Positions 50,811-59,873 of a stretch of 64,000 nucleotides of DNA are shown here, piece by piece; within the stretch, counting starts at the first letter, position 1, and each line of letters starts with the position of its first letter. This DNA comes from Pseudooceanicola sediminis. Lineage in GTDB: Bacteria > Pseudomonadota > Alphaproteobacteria > Rhodobacterales > Rhodobacteraceae. The notes beneath the pieces were generated by a model. That model saw only the letters and a program-made list of their open reading frames with translations. It was not told the origin of the DNA and did no database searches. Location: NCBI RefSeq assembly GCF_003575965.1, contig NZ_QWJJ01000007.1, positions 72,976 through 136,975 of the forward strand, in the 5' to 3' direction. The position numbers and the translations under genes were made by a program.

Positions 50811-52769
50811 ATGGATACTCTGACCCAGCCGCTCGTCCGCAGCGTCACCGAAGACGGCATTGCCACCCTGACCATCGACCGCCCACCGGCAAACGCCCTG
50901 TCCCAGGACCTGCGCGCGGCAATTCTGGCCGCATTGGACCACGCGGCGGCCGATACCGGCGTCGAAGGGGTCATCCTCGCCTGCGCCGGCAAGACCTTCA
51001 TCGCCGGCGCCGAGATTTCCGAACTCGGTCTGCCGCTCTCGCCCACGCTGCCCGAAGTGCTTGAACGCATCGAGGGGCTGGGCAAGCCGGTCGCCGCGGC
51101 GTTGCACGGCACCGCTCTGGGCGGCGGTTTCGAGGTGGCGCTGGCCTGCGGTCTGCGCGTGGCGCGCGCCGACAGCAAGATCGGCCTGCCCGAGGTGCGC
51201 CTTGGCATCCTGCCCGGATCCGGCGGTACCGTCCGCGCCACCCGCCTGGCGGGCGCCGAAGTGGCCCAGACCCTCGCGGGCAGCGGAGAGATGATGCCCG
51301 TCGAAACCGCGCTGACCCATGGCCTCGTCGACGAGGTGGTGCCGGGCGATCCTGTGGAGGCCGCCGCCGCGCGCCTGCGCGCCTTGATCGCGGACGGCAC
51401 CCCGCCCGCACTGGTGCGCAACCGCATGCCCGCCATCGCCGCCGATACCGACCAGCTGGAGTTGCTGGCCGCCGCGCAGCAGCGCAAGCTGCGCGCGCCC
51501 ACGCCGCGCGTGGTGTTGCAGTCCATCCTCAACGCCCAGAGCCTACCCTTCGACGAGGCGCTGACCAAGGAGCGCGAGATCTTTCTCGACGCCGTTGCCT
51601 CGCCCACCTCGGCGGCGCTGCGCCACCTGTTCTTCGCCGAACGCGCTGCGGCGAAATCCGGGATCGACCGCTCCGTCGCGGCGCGCGGCATCTCTTCCGT
51701 CTGCGTCATCGGCGCAGGGACCATGGGACGCGGAATTGCCATGGCCTTTGCCGATGCGGGCTTCTCCGTCACCCTCTGCGACCTGTCCCAGGACGCCTTG
51801 GACGCCGCGCTGGCAGCGATCGGAACGCTCTACGACGGCATGGCCGCCAAGGGTCGCATCGCCGCCTCCGACGCCGAGGGCCGCAAGGCCCGGATCGCGA
51901 CCACCACCGACCTGGCGACCCAGATCGACTGTGACCTGTTCGTCGAAGCCGCGTTCGAGGACATGGGCGTGAAGAAATCACTCTTTGCCCAGCTCGATGC
52001 CGTGGCGAAACCCGGCGCGATCCTGGCGACCAATACCTCCTATCTGAACGTGAACGAGATCGCTGCGGCCACCTCTCGCCCGCAGGACGTGCTGGGCCTG
52101 CATTTCTTTTCTCCGGCCAACATCATGAAGCTGCTTGAGGTCGTCCAGACCACAGCGACCGCGCCGGACGTGCTGCAGACCGCCAGCCTGCTGGCCAAGC
52201 GACTGAACAAGCAGGCCGTGACGGTCGGCGTCTGCCGCGGCTTCGTCGGCAACCGCATGCTGCAAGCCCGCAACCGCGCCGTGCCGCAACTGTTGTGCGA
52301 AGGCGCGACACCTGCCCAGATCGACGAGGCGTTCCGCGCGCTCGGCTGGCCCATGGGCCCGTGCGAGGTGCAGGACCTTTCCGGCCTCGATATCGCCTGG
52401 CGGATGCGCAAGGCCGAAGGGCTGAGCGAACCCGTGGCCGATACGCTCTGCGAACGCGGGCGCCTGGGCCAGAAAGCGGGCAAGGGCTGGTACGACTACG
52501 TCGACGGCAAAAAGCAGCCCTCTGACGAAGTGTACGAGGTGGTCGCCGCGATCGCCACGGGTCAGGGCATCCGCCAGCGCCAGATCACTGCAGAAGAAAT
52601 CATCGCCCGCACCCATGACCCGATGATTGCCGAGGGCGAGGCCCTGCTGGCCGAGGGCATCGCCCGCAGCCGCGACGACATCGACGTGGTCTGGGTCAAC
52701 GGCTACGGCTTTCCGCGCGCCCTGGGCGGCCCGATGTACTGGGATGCGAACGGGAGGCCCAAGGCGTGA
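50811..52769 (+). CDS. bifunctional enoyl-CoA hydratase/3-hydroxyacyl-CoA dehydrogenase
   Basis: A 652-aa FadJ/PimF-like enzyme. The N-terminal crotonase domain (1-~190) keeps both acids (GGGFEVALACG and GLPEVRLGI). The C-terminal 3-hydroxyacyl-CoA dehydrogenase starts at VIGAGTMGRGIAMAF near 300, with the signature HFFSPANIMKLLEVV near 428 and a second helical domain with GFVGNRMLQARN. It catalyses two successive steps of beta-oxidation, hydration and NAD-linked oxidation. The next gene overlaps by GTGA. No thiolase follows, so the keto-acyl-CoA must be cleaved by another route. Confidence 0.93.
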   Translation: MDTLTQPLVRSVTEDGIATLTIDRPPANALSQDLRAAILAALDHAAADTGVEGVILACAGKTFIAGAEISELGLPLSPTLPEVLERIEGLGKPVAAALHGTALGGGFEVALACGLRVARADSKIGLPEVRLGILPGSGGTVRATRLAGAEVAQTLAGSGEMMPVETALTHGLVDEVVPGDPVEAAAARLRALIADGTPPALVRNRMPAIAADTDQLELLAAAQQRKLRAPTPRVVLQSILNAQSLPFDEALTKEREIFLDAVASPTSAALRHLFFAERAAAKSGIDRSVAARGISSVCVIGAGTMGRGIAMAFADAGFSVTLCDLSQDALDAALAAIGTLYDGMAAKGRIAASDAEGRKARIATTTDLATQIDCDLFVEAAFEDMGVKKSLFAQLDAVAKPGAILATNTSYLNVNEIAAATSRPQDVLGLHFFSPANIMKLLEVVQTTATAPDVLQTASLLAKRLNKQAVTVGVCRGFVGNRMLQARNRAVPQLLCEGATPAQIDEAFRALGWPMGPCEVQDLSGLDIAWRMRKAEGLSEPVADTLCERGRLGQKAGKGWYDYVDGKKQPSDEVYEVVAAIATGQGIRQRQITAEEIIARTHDPMIAEGEALLAEGIARSRDDIDVVWVNGYGFPRALGGPMYWDANGRPKA

Positions 52770-53581
52770 GCAAGATCACCGAAATTCGCAGCGAAGAGGC
52801 CCGGCCAGGCATCCTCCAGATCACCCTGGACGGTGCCGCGACCCGCAACTCCATCGGGCGCGACCAATACGATGCCCTGCGCGCGGCGCTGGTCGACGCC
52901 GGCACCCGGACAGACCTGCGCGCCGTGGTTCTGACCGGCGCCGGGGGCTTCTTCAGCTCGGGCGGCAATGTCTCGGCGCTCAAGCAAGGTCGCGCCCTGC
53001 CCCTGTCGGAAGTGATGAAGAACACCGATTCCTTAGGTGCGATGATCCTGGCGCTGCGCAACTGCCCTCTGCCGGTGATCGGCGCGGTCGAGGGGGGTGC
53101 GGCGGGCCTCGGCCTGGCGCTGGCTCTGTCCTGCGACATGCTCGTGGCGTCGGAGACCGCGAAATTCACCGCCGCCTACGTCAAGATCGGCCTCACACCC
53201 GACGGCGGCACCACCCATTTCCTGCGCGAGGCCCTGCCACGCCAGCTGGTCAGCGAAATGTGCCTGCTGGGGCGCCCCATGCCCGCCACCCGCCTGCACC
53301 AGGCCGGCACCATCAACACCCTCGCCCCCGAGGGCGGCAGCCTTGAGGCCGCGATGGAGCTGGCCATCGACTGTGCCCGCGGCCCCCGCACTGCCATGGG
53401 CGCCATCAAGGCCGAGATCGAGGCCGCACCGCTGAACGGCCTGGCCGCCCAGTTGGACCTCGAGGCGCGTGGCATCAACGCCGCCCGCTACGGTGACGAG
53501 GCAGGCGAAGGCCTTGCCGCCTTCCTGGAAAAGCGCGCGCCCAATTTCTCGCCGAACGACCGAGAAGGAGACAGCCGATGA
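52766..53581 (+). CDS. enoyl-CoA isomerase-like crotonase (PaaG-like)
   Basis: A 271-aa crotonase-fold protein from GTG 52766 in a GTGA overlap. Neither hydratase Glu is present (positions equivalent to Glu144/Glu164 are Ala118 and Tyr138). LTPDGGTTHFL (Asp146) matches the acid of PaaG-type isomerases, so isomerisation of a double bond rather than hydration is likely. The oxyanion loop is FSSGGNVSAL. It ends overlapping the third acyl-CoA dehydrogenase (ATGA). Confidence 0.88.
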   Translation: MSKITEIRSEEARPGILQITLDGAATRNSIGRDQYDALRAALVDAGTRTDLRAVVLTGAGGFFSSGGNVSALKQGRALPLSEVMKNTDSLGAMILALRNCPLPVIGAVEGGAAGLGLALALSCDMLVASETAKFTAAYVKIGLTPDGGTTHFLREALPRQLVSEMCLLGRPMPATRLHQAGTINTLAPEGGSLEAAMELAIDCARGPRTAMGAIKAEIEAAPLNGLAAQLDLEARGINAARYGDEAGEGLAAFLEKRAPNFSPNDREGDSR

Positions 53582-54732
53582 TCCGCGACCCCAAAGCTCT
53601 CGACGCACTGATTTCCGGCGTGCATGACTGGGTGCGCAGCACCGCCCACCCCGCCGAAGACCTCGTTGACGAGCGTGACGAGGTGCCGGCCGAAATCGTC
53701 GCCGACATGGCCGAGCGCGGCTATTTCGGCTGGTCCATTCCCGAGGAATATGGCGGCCTTGGCCTGACCACCGAAGAACTGGTCATGGGTGCGATGGAGC
53801 TGTCGCAATGCGCCGTGGCCTTTCGCGCCCGGGTCGGCACCAACACCGGCATCGGCTCCGAGGCGCTGGTGGCAGATGGCACCGACTGGCAGAAACGGAC
53901 CTACCTGCCGCTGCTGGCAAAAGGCGAGATGACGGGCAGCTTCGCGCTGACCGAACCCGAGGCCGGATCGGACGCCTCGGCGCTGACGACCTCTGCTCGG
54001 CGCGATGGTGATGACTACATCCTGGACGGGATGAAGTGCTACATCACCAACGCGCCGATTGCCGACCTGTTCACCGTCATGGCCCGCACCGCCCCCGACA
54101 CGCCCGGCGCACGCGGCGTGTCGGCCTTTCTGGTGGAACGCACCATGCCCGGCCTGACCACCTCGGCGGGCTACAAGATGATGGGCCAGCGTGGCTCGCC
54201 CGTCGGCGAAGTGCATCTGGACGGCGTCCGTGTCCCCGCCCGCAACCTGATCGGCGGAGAAGAGGGTCAGGGCTTCCGCACCGCGATGAAGGTGTTGAAC
54301 AAGCAACGCATCCACCTGGCCGCACTTTGCACCGGCCCGGCGATCCGAATGCTGGACATGGCGATGCATCACGCCGAAAGCCGCCACCAGTCCGGCCGCG
54401 CCATCGCCGATTTTCAACTGGTCGCCGCCCTGCTGGCCGATTGCCGCACCGATATCGAGGCCGCCCGCGCCCTGGTCCTGCAAACCGCCCGCGCCCGGGA
54501 CCAGGGGCGCGACATCGCGCTCGAGGCCTCGATCTGCAAGTACTTCGCCTCCGAGGCCTGCGGCCGTGTTGCGGATCGCTGCGTGCAGGTGTTCGGCGGT
54601 GCAGGCTACGTGGCCAACCACAGCAGCATTGAGCGCTATTACCGCGATATTCGGCTGTTCCGCCTCTACGAGGGCACCAGCCAGATCCACCAGCTCAACA
54701 TCATGAAACAGATGCGCCGCGCCCGGGCGTAG
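53578..54732 (+). CDS. acyl-CoA dehydrogenase
   Basis: A 384-aa acyl-CoA dehydrogenase of the standard homotetrameric kind. Substrate/FAD loops FALTEPEAGSDASALTT near 123 and MKCYITNA near 154 are present. The catalytic Glu of medium- and short-chain types is intact (LYEGTSQIH, Glu365). It differs in this respect from the heteromeric-type pair earlier in the operon and probably acts on a different, smaller intermediate. It is coupled by ATGA to the isomerase-like gene. Confidence 0.94.
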   Translation: MIRDPKALDALISGVHDWVRSTAHPAEDLVDERDEVPAEIVADMAERGYFGWSIPEEYGGLGLTTEELVMGAMELSQCAVAFRARVGTNTGIGSEALVADGTDWQKRTYLPLLAKGEMTGSFALTEPEAGSDASALTTSARRDGDDYILDGMKCYITNAPIADLFTVMARTAPDTPGARGVSAFLVERTMPGLTTSAGYKMMGQRGSPVGEVHLDGVRVPARNLIGGEEGQGFRTAMKVLNKQRIHLAALCTGPAIRMLDMAMHHAESRHQSGRAIADFQLVAALLADCRTDIEAARALVLQTARARDQGRDIALEASICKYFASEACGRVADRCVQVFGGAGYVANHSSIERYYRDIRLFRLYEGTSQIHQLNIMKQMRRARA

Positions 54733-54755
54733 CCGCGACAGAAAGGACACCCCAC

Positions 54756-55823
54756 ATGCAGTGCCAATGCATCCAGCACTTCGGCCAGCCGCTGATCCAG
54801 GACGAACGCCCTGACATGACCCCGACCGGAACCGAGGTGATCCTGGAGGTCACGGCCGCCGGCGTCTGCCACACCGACCTGCACATGCGCGAAGGCGGTG
54901 TCGACCTGGGCCGTGGAGAGCGCCTGAACTACGCGGATCGCGGTATCAAGCTGCCACTGACCGTAGGGCATGAAACGGTGGGCCGCGTGATCGCTGCCGG
55001 TCCCGACGCGGGCGAGATCGACATGACCCGCAACTACGTCGTCTTTCCCTGGTGCGGCTGCGGTGCCTGCGACGTCTGCCGCCAAGGAGATGAGAACCTC
55101 TGCGCCACACCGCGCTACCTGGGCATCCACGTGGATGGCGGCTATGCCACCCAGCTGCGGATCGCCCATCCCCGCTACCTGTTCGACATCGGCGACCTGG
55201 ACCCGGCGCGTGCCGCTCCGCTGGCCTGCTCGGGGCTGACGACGTTCTCGGCACTGAAAAAGCTGGGGGACAGCTATTTCGACCAGCCGCCGCTGCTGAT
55301 CGGTGCCGGCGGCCTGGGCTTGATGTGTATCCGGCTCCTGGCCGCTCTGGGCGCCAAGGCCCCTGTCGTGGCCGACATCGACCCGGCCAAACGCGCCGCC
55401 GCGCTGGAGGCTGGGGCTGCCGCCGTGATCGACCCCGCGTCGCCCGATGTCCTGTCCGAGATCGCCAGTGCCTGCGGCGGCACCCCGCCCCGCGCCATTC
55501 TTGACTTCGTCGGTGCCGAGGCAACTGCCAAGCTCGCCTTCAACGCTCTGGCGCGCAATGGCAAGCTGGTCACAGTCGGCCTCTTCGGCGGGGCGGCCCC
55601 CTGGTCTCTGCCCATGATCACCCTGAAATCCGTACATATCATGGGCAGCTACGTCGGCTCCCTGACCGAGTTCGCCGAGCTGATCGAGATCGCCCGCAGC
55701 GGCGCCATCGATGCGATCCCCAGCACCGTCTTCCCGCTCGACAAGGCCGAAGAGACGCTCAACCTGCTGGAAGAGGGCAAGATCGTCGGGCGCGCGGTCC
55801 TGTCCCCGGCAACGCAGGTTTAA
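54756..55823 (+). CDS. zinc-binding alcohol dehydrogenase family protein
   Basis: A 355-aa medium-chain dehydrogenase. Catalytic zinc ligands: Cys in GVCHTDLH near 38 and the HE pair in VGHETVGRV near 72. The structural zinc cluster is CGCGACDVCRQGDENLC near 96-112. The Rossmann motif IGAGGLGLMCIRL is near 182. It oxidises an alcohol with NAD(P). Hydroxy-acyl-CoA dehydrogenases of alicyclic ring pathways belong to this group, which would fit the operon, but this is not shown. It is the last gene of the TetR-regulated operon, 23 bp after the acyl-CoA dehydrogenase. Confidence 0.92.
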   Translation: MQCQCIQHFGQPLIQDERPDMTPTGTEVILEVTAAGVCHTDLHMREGGVDLGRGERLNYADRGIKLPLTVGHETVGRVIAAGPDAGEIDMTRNYVVFPWCGCGACDVCRQGDENLCATPRYLGIHVDGGYATQLRIAHPRYLFDIGDLDPARAAPLACSGLTTFSALKKLGDSYFDQPPLLIGAGGLGLMCIRLLAALGAKAPVVADIDPAKRAAALEAGAAAVIDPASPDVLSEIASACGGTPPRAILDFVGAEATAKLAFNALARNGKLVTVGLFGGAAPWSLPMITLKSVHIMGSYVGSLTEFAELIEIARSGAIDAIPSTVFPLDKAEETLNLLEEGKIVGRAVLSPATQV

Positions 55824-56022
55824 AAGGCTAGAAGTGTAAATGGCTATGCCGGGCACGTTTTCTCGTTCTCGGCATCACCCCGGTTAACCATGACGCGCTG
55901 CCAAGACAAGGCCACCCAAGGCGGCTCAATCGGAACCACTGAAGATTCAGGTTGGCGGAGGGGATGGGCCCGACGTCGAACCTTCTCCACCCTGCAAGAC
56001 ATTGAAAAGGCTGGAAGGTCCG

Positions 56023-57339
56023 TTACGTTGAAAGCTCAGATACTGGCTCATCCCCGAGAAGTAGACTTCGCAGTCGGTCAAGTACGCATACACCATTTGC
56101 CACATCAATGCTTGCAGTCTCCAGGATTGTCTCGTGACCGGTTATTCGGTGTCGAGCGTGAACAAGCTCTGTTGCACCCAGCCCCGGATGATGAGGATAC
56201 AGAAGGGTAAGACGCGGCGCGCGGTAAAGCTGCGCATAGGCCATCATCTGGTAGACATCGCCTTGTGAGACGCCCTGTTTTGGATCGTCGATCCGGGAGG
56301 AGATCTTCTTCCACTTGGTGTCAATTACATGAGTTACGGTGCCAGCACGGCGGATCAGGATATCTGGCTTAGTCTGGAAGAGCCCTCGCTCGGTCGATTC
56401 TGCGGAAAGGCAGAACAGACGCCCGCCCTGAAGGGAAACCGTCAGGTCCGCCCCAGCCAGTGCCCGGGAAATCAGACGCCCGACATATTCCTCGAACAGT
56501 GTGTTCATCTCAAACAGCAGCGCTGTTCCCTGCCCCGCGCCACCAGTCGTCGTCTGATATCGGCCCTCTAGGAAGAGACGGGCCATGCTCAGAAGCTCCC
56601 GCCACCGGCGATTGGTACGGTCGATCACCACGTCATCCCACCGCAATTCCGAGGGCGAAATATCCGCGATGTCCGCATACACAAAAGCCAGTTCTCGTAG
56701 CCACTGTTGATTTCCCGTACTCCGAGACCTCCGAGAAAGGTGCAACACGGCGGCTTTCATGATCCGATTCAACGACGTGTCTTCCGACAAGACGTCAAAT
56801 CGGCATGCGAGACGGGAAGGATTGACTGCGTATCGCGTGAACTGGCGTGCTACGTCCAACCTGCCGCGCAAGGCGGAAAGATCGTCCTCTTGCTCGACAT
56901 AGCGGCGCGGCATTCCTTTCCGGACGGCCTCGGTAAGTTTGTCGCAAAAGATCCGGATCAGGATTTCAAGTAAGGTTTCTCGCTGCCACGCTAATTCTGT
57001 TATCGATCCGAGATCGAGTTTCAGATTTAGAGCGACGGCCAGCATGTGGATCAGACGTTTCCTGATCGCCGCATTCTGCTGTTCGACATTCCCTGTCGTC
57101 CCTACGTCAATCTTGGGCAGGATCTCGAGACTACAATTCGCGGTGGCCAAGATACCGACGACACCTCTTGCGCGCAGAGCATGCCGTCCATGCTCGAGCA
57201 CCCCGCTGCCGCCCTTTCCAGCGAAGGGTGAGCGCCTGGCCAAAGCCGCAAGCTGATCCGCGAAATGTGCTGGGATTTGCCCGTCATCGTCACCATAGGC
57301 GAGCTTCTCCCATTCGCGAACGGTATAGGATTGCATCAA
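56023..57339 (-). CDS. mcrC: McrC-type PD-(D/E)xK subunit of a type IV restriction system
   Basis: A 438-aa McrC homologue. The N-terminal half (VREWEKLAYG at the start, then NCSLEILPKID near 71) is the McrB-interacting region. The nuclease core is TKPDILIRR and VIDTKWKKI, near 320-345, giving the D...D-x-K active site, with SQGDVYQMMAYAQLY as the Q-motif helix. It cuts DNA when McrB recognises a modified site. The start overlaps the McrB stop by ATGA. Codon use is less GC-rich than in the metabolic operons to the left, as in the whole locus, pointing to acquisition. Confidence 0.92.
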   Translation of the reverse strand: MMQSYTVREWEKLAYGDDDGQIPAHFADQLAALARRSPFAGKGGSGVLEHGRHALRARGVVGILATANCSLEILPKIDVGTTGNVEQQNAAIRKRLIHMLAVALNLKLDLGSITELAWQRETLLEILIRIFCDKLTEAVRKGMPRRYVEQEDDLSALRGRLDVARQFTRYAVNPSRLACRFDVLSEDTSLNRIMKAAVLHLSRRSRSTGNQQWLRELAFVYADIADISPSELRWDDVVIDRTNRRWRELLSMARLFLEGRYQTTTGGAGQGTALLFEMNTLFEEYVGRLISRALAGADLTVSLQGGRLFCLSAESTERGLFQTKPDILIRRAGTVTHVIDTKWKKISSRIDDPKQGVSQGDVYQMMAYAQLYRAPRLTLLYPHHPGLGATELVHARHRITGHETILETASIDVANGVCVLDRLRSLLLGDEPVSELST

Positions 57340-59873
57340 GCCTCAAACTCCGAAAAGTCGAAGTCTGCCTTCACGTTCCAACGAAATTTGTCACCGTTGA
57401 TGTCATCTTCGGGCATCCCCTTCGGTGGCTTAAGGCCGGCAGATTCAAGGAAGTGTTCTTTGGCCATTCCCGGTCCGTCACCCAACACCGCGGCGACCTT
57501 GGCCCAATCCTCGTAGAAGTACTCAGCCAACAAAGGGATTACCTTGTGGCGCATTACGTCTTCTACGTCCGCCCGACTGTGGCAGCTGGTAAAATAGGCA
57601 TGTCCTATCTGATGTTCGCGATCAAACAGATATTCGATGCGCTCATTGATCGTTGACAGAAGAGCGCGAAGGTTGATGCCGCCGACATCCTCAGAAAGAA
57701 CTGTCGGGTCGGGCATCAACTCCTGAAACGTGAAACGGCGGCGCAACGCTGTGTCGAGCAGTGCGATGGAGCGATCCGCTGTGTTCATCGTACCCACGAT
57801 GTGTAGATTGGGCGGCACCCCAAATCGCTTCTTGGAATATGGCAGTTGAACACGAACTTCATTCTGCGCGCCCAATCGTTTGTCCTGTTCAAGCAAAGTG
57901 ATGAGTTCGCCGAAAACCTTGGAAATGTTCGCGCGGTTGATCTCGTCGATGATCAGAACATAGTCCCGGCCCACTTTGCCTCGGAGAGATGTGTCTTCGC
58001 CGAAAGTGATCTCTTCAAGCGCATCCCAATCGATTAACGACTGGTTCAGCTTGTAGACCGAATGTCGCCTGAACCCATTGGGGTAAAATCTGCTGCGATC
58101 GGTTCCCTCATCGCTGCGCCAGAGCCACTCCATTTTGCGCCGGTGGAGGTGATAGGTCGCATCAGGATCGAAGTAATACTCACCAGAAACCTGGCCGAAT
58201 GCCTGGATACGGTCACGACCATCCGAAATCACGACATAGTCGCCCACTTGCATATCAGCCCTAAAAGAGAAGGTGCAGACGATGTTTCCGTCATGACCAC
58301 TGGCTTCTGGGTTCTTCTTCGACCTCCATTCAGCGAAAATCTCGTTGAATTCGTCAAACCGCTCATCAGACCAATCGATGTCTTCGCCCCACCCAAGATG
58401 GATCAGATCGTTATCGAGGCCATATCGGATCCTTTCATCTTCGACATGTCGTCTGCCAAGAGCTACCTTAAAAACGCGCGCAGAACGGTCTAGGCGTTGC
58501 GTTCCAGCGCTTTCGCCCTGATCAAGCCTTGCACGTTCACTGATCCGTTTGAAAATACCCTCATGGCATTTCAGCCGAAAGCCCGTTCCGCCCGCTGTTT
58601 CATCAGGACCTTCAAGGTCATCGTCGCCGGTACTCGGCCGCATGCCCTCGACGAATTCTTCGTATGACAAGGATTGATGAAAGGTCAGGAACTCTATTCG
58701 CCCCTCATTCGCGAGACGCCGATACTCAGCAGTTAATGCGTCTCTATCATCTTTGAGCACCGCAGCGGACTCGGCTCCGACACAGAGCCGCACCGCTTCC
58801 CATGCAGTCTGATACGTCTTGCCCGTGCCCGGCGGGCCATAGAGGATCAAGTTTACGGCGGAAGGCGAAGCTGCATTGTTTGTGTCGGTCACGGTGTCCG
58901 CCTCCGGTTGGGAATTGAGCGTATATGTAAATATGGTCGAGCTGCTTGGGTTTGGCTCGGTACTTGTGGGCGGCGGAACCTGCGCAAGATTCTGCAACTT
59001 TTCACCGCCCAAGGCCTGGCAGATGTTCGGGAAGGCGTCCTTCAGCCCAATTGCCGCTGCAAGGTCGCCCGCGCGGATGGAGACCTCCCTGGCTGCATTT
59101 TCCCGGGCAGGTTCGATGAAATAGTTCAGGGCGCAGAGTCTGATCCGATCAGCGCCTTCCATCAGGTGCTCGTAGCGTTCAGGTCGCTCGATCGGCTGAT
59201 CGTTTTGGTCAATGATAATGAAACCGGCGTTGTGAAGACGCGCAGCAGCATCCGACTTCTGTCCCCAACCGCCGTTTAGCTCTGTCTTGTTCAGAATGAA
59301 ACCAATCAGCGACTTAGTTGGATAGACGCGATTTTCGCGCTCACGGGTGGAACGTACCCAATAATCACGCGGTTCCCCAAATGCACTAAAGATTTCGCGA
59401 TGAGCTCCATCCTTACGGAAACTGTCATAAGCATCCATCGCGGCTTCGATCTCACGTCGACTTAAACCGCCCTCAACACTGCGTATTGCCTGAACCTCGG
59501 AATACCATTTGAGAAACTTCTCCAATTCTTGCTGAGTTTCAACAAACACACTCATTTGCTGCCCCGGATATATTCGGGATCCTTTGAATTTGTAGGCGGA
59601 ACTCTGAAATTGACGATCTGTTGGTTCTGACGCCAAAAATGAGGTCACTTGCGCCCAGGGCAATTCCGCCCCTGCAGGCCTACTCTCGCAAACGATCTTG
59701 ACCTGGTGGGCATAGCCACGAGATTTTGTGTCATTGATTTCGACTGCGAAAACCCTGTCAGACTGAGTTTTGAATACAATAGCCTTGGTCGCGCGCGCAG
59801 TGGAGCTTAAACGTGTTAGACGGCCTGCATCTGCTAGCGATTGCACGAAATTCAGAGCATCTTCACTGTTCAT
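57336..59873 (-). CDS. mcrB: McrB-like AAA+ GTPase with head domain and EVE-like insert
   Basis: An 845-aa protein from the ATG at 59873, which has GGGGA upstream and overlaps the helicase stop (ATGA). A ten-residue longer start is less likely. The region at about 1-120 is unrecognised and beta-rich. About 135-230 resembles the ScoMcrA-type head domain (YPTKSLIGFIL, GGWGQ). Walker A GPPGTGKT is at 346-353. The AAA core is then interrupted by about 150 residues (roughly 467-615) resembling an EVE/PUA modified-base domain (HLGWGE, VGDYVVISDG, AFGQV). McrB motifs resume at IIDEINRANISKVFGE (640 on) and MNTADRS near 696. Probably it senses a modified base and drives McrC. Confidence 0.9.
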   Translation of the reverse strand: MNSEDALNFVQSLADAGRLTRLSSTARATKAIVFKTQSDRVFAVEINDTKSRGYAHQVKIVCESRPAGAELPWAQVTSFLASEPTDRQFQSSAYKFKGSRIYPGQQMSVFVETQQELEKFLKWYSEVQAIRSVEGGLSRREIEAAMDAYDSFRKDGAHREIFSAFGEPRDYWVRSTRERENRVYPTKSLIGFILNKTELNGGWGQKSDAAARLHNAGFIIIDQNDQPIERPERYEHLMEGADRIRLCALNYFIEPARENAAREVSIRAGDLAAAIGLKDAFPNICQALGGEKLQNLAQVPPPTSTEPNPSSSTIFTYTLNSQPEADTVTDTNNAASPSAVNLILYGPPGTGKTYQTAWEAVRLCVGAESAAVLKDDRDALTAEYRRLANEGRIEFLTFHQSLSYEEFVEGMRPSTGDDDLEGPDETAGGTGFRLKCHEGIFKRISERARLDQGESAGTQRLDRSARVFKVALGRRHVEDERIRYGLDNDLIHLGWGEDIDWSDERFDEFNEIFAEWRSKKNPEASGHDGNIVCTFSFRADMQVGDYVVISDGRDRIQAFGQVSGEYYFDPDATYHLHRRKMEWLWRSDEGTDRSRFYPNGFRRHSVYKLNQSLIDWDALEEITFGEDTSLRGKVGRDYVLIIDEINRANISKVFGELITLLEQDKRLGAQNEVRVQLPYSKKRFGVPPNLHIVGTMNTADRSIALLDTALRRRFTFQELMPDPTVLSEDVGGINLRALLSTINERIEYLFDREHQIGHAYFTSCHSRADVEDVMRHKVIPLLAEYFYEDWAKVAAVLGDGPGMAKEHFLESAGLKPPKGMPEDDINGDKFRWNVKADFDFSEFEA

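Noticed and set aside
49200-51320. 706-codon minus-strand open frame across lactonase, CoA transferase and hydratase genes
   Set aside because: It spans three well-supported coupled plus-strand genes and is an antisense artefact of high GC.
55890-56210. 106-codon plus-strand open frame at the left edge of the defence island
   Set aside because: No ribosome site, no recognisable protein, and it runs into the 3' end of mcrC. The 199-bp gap 55824-56022 is best left non-coding.
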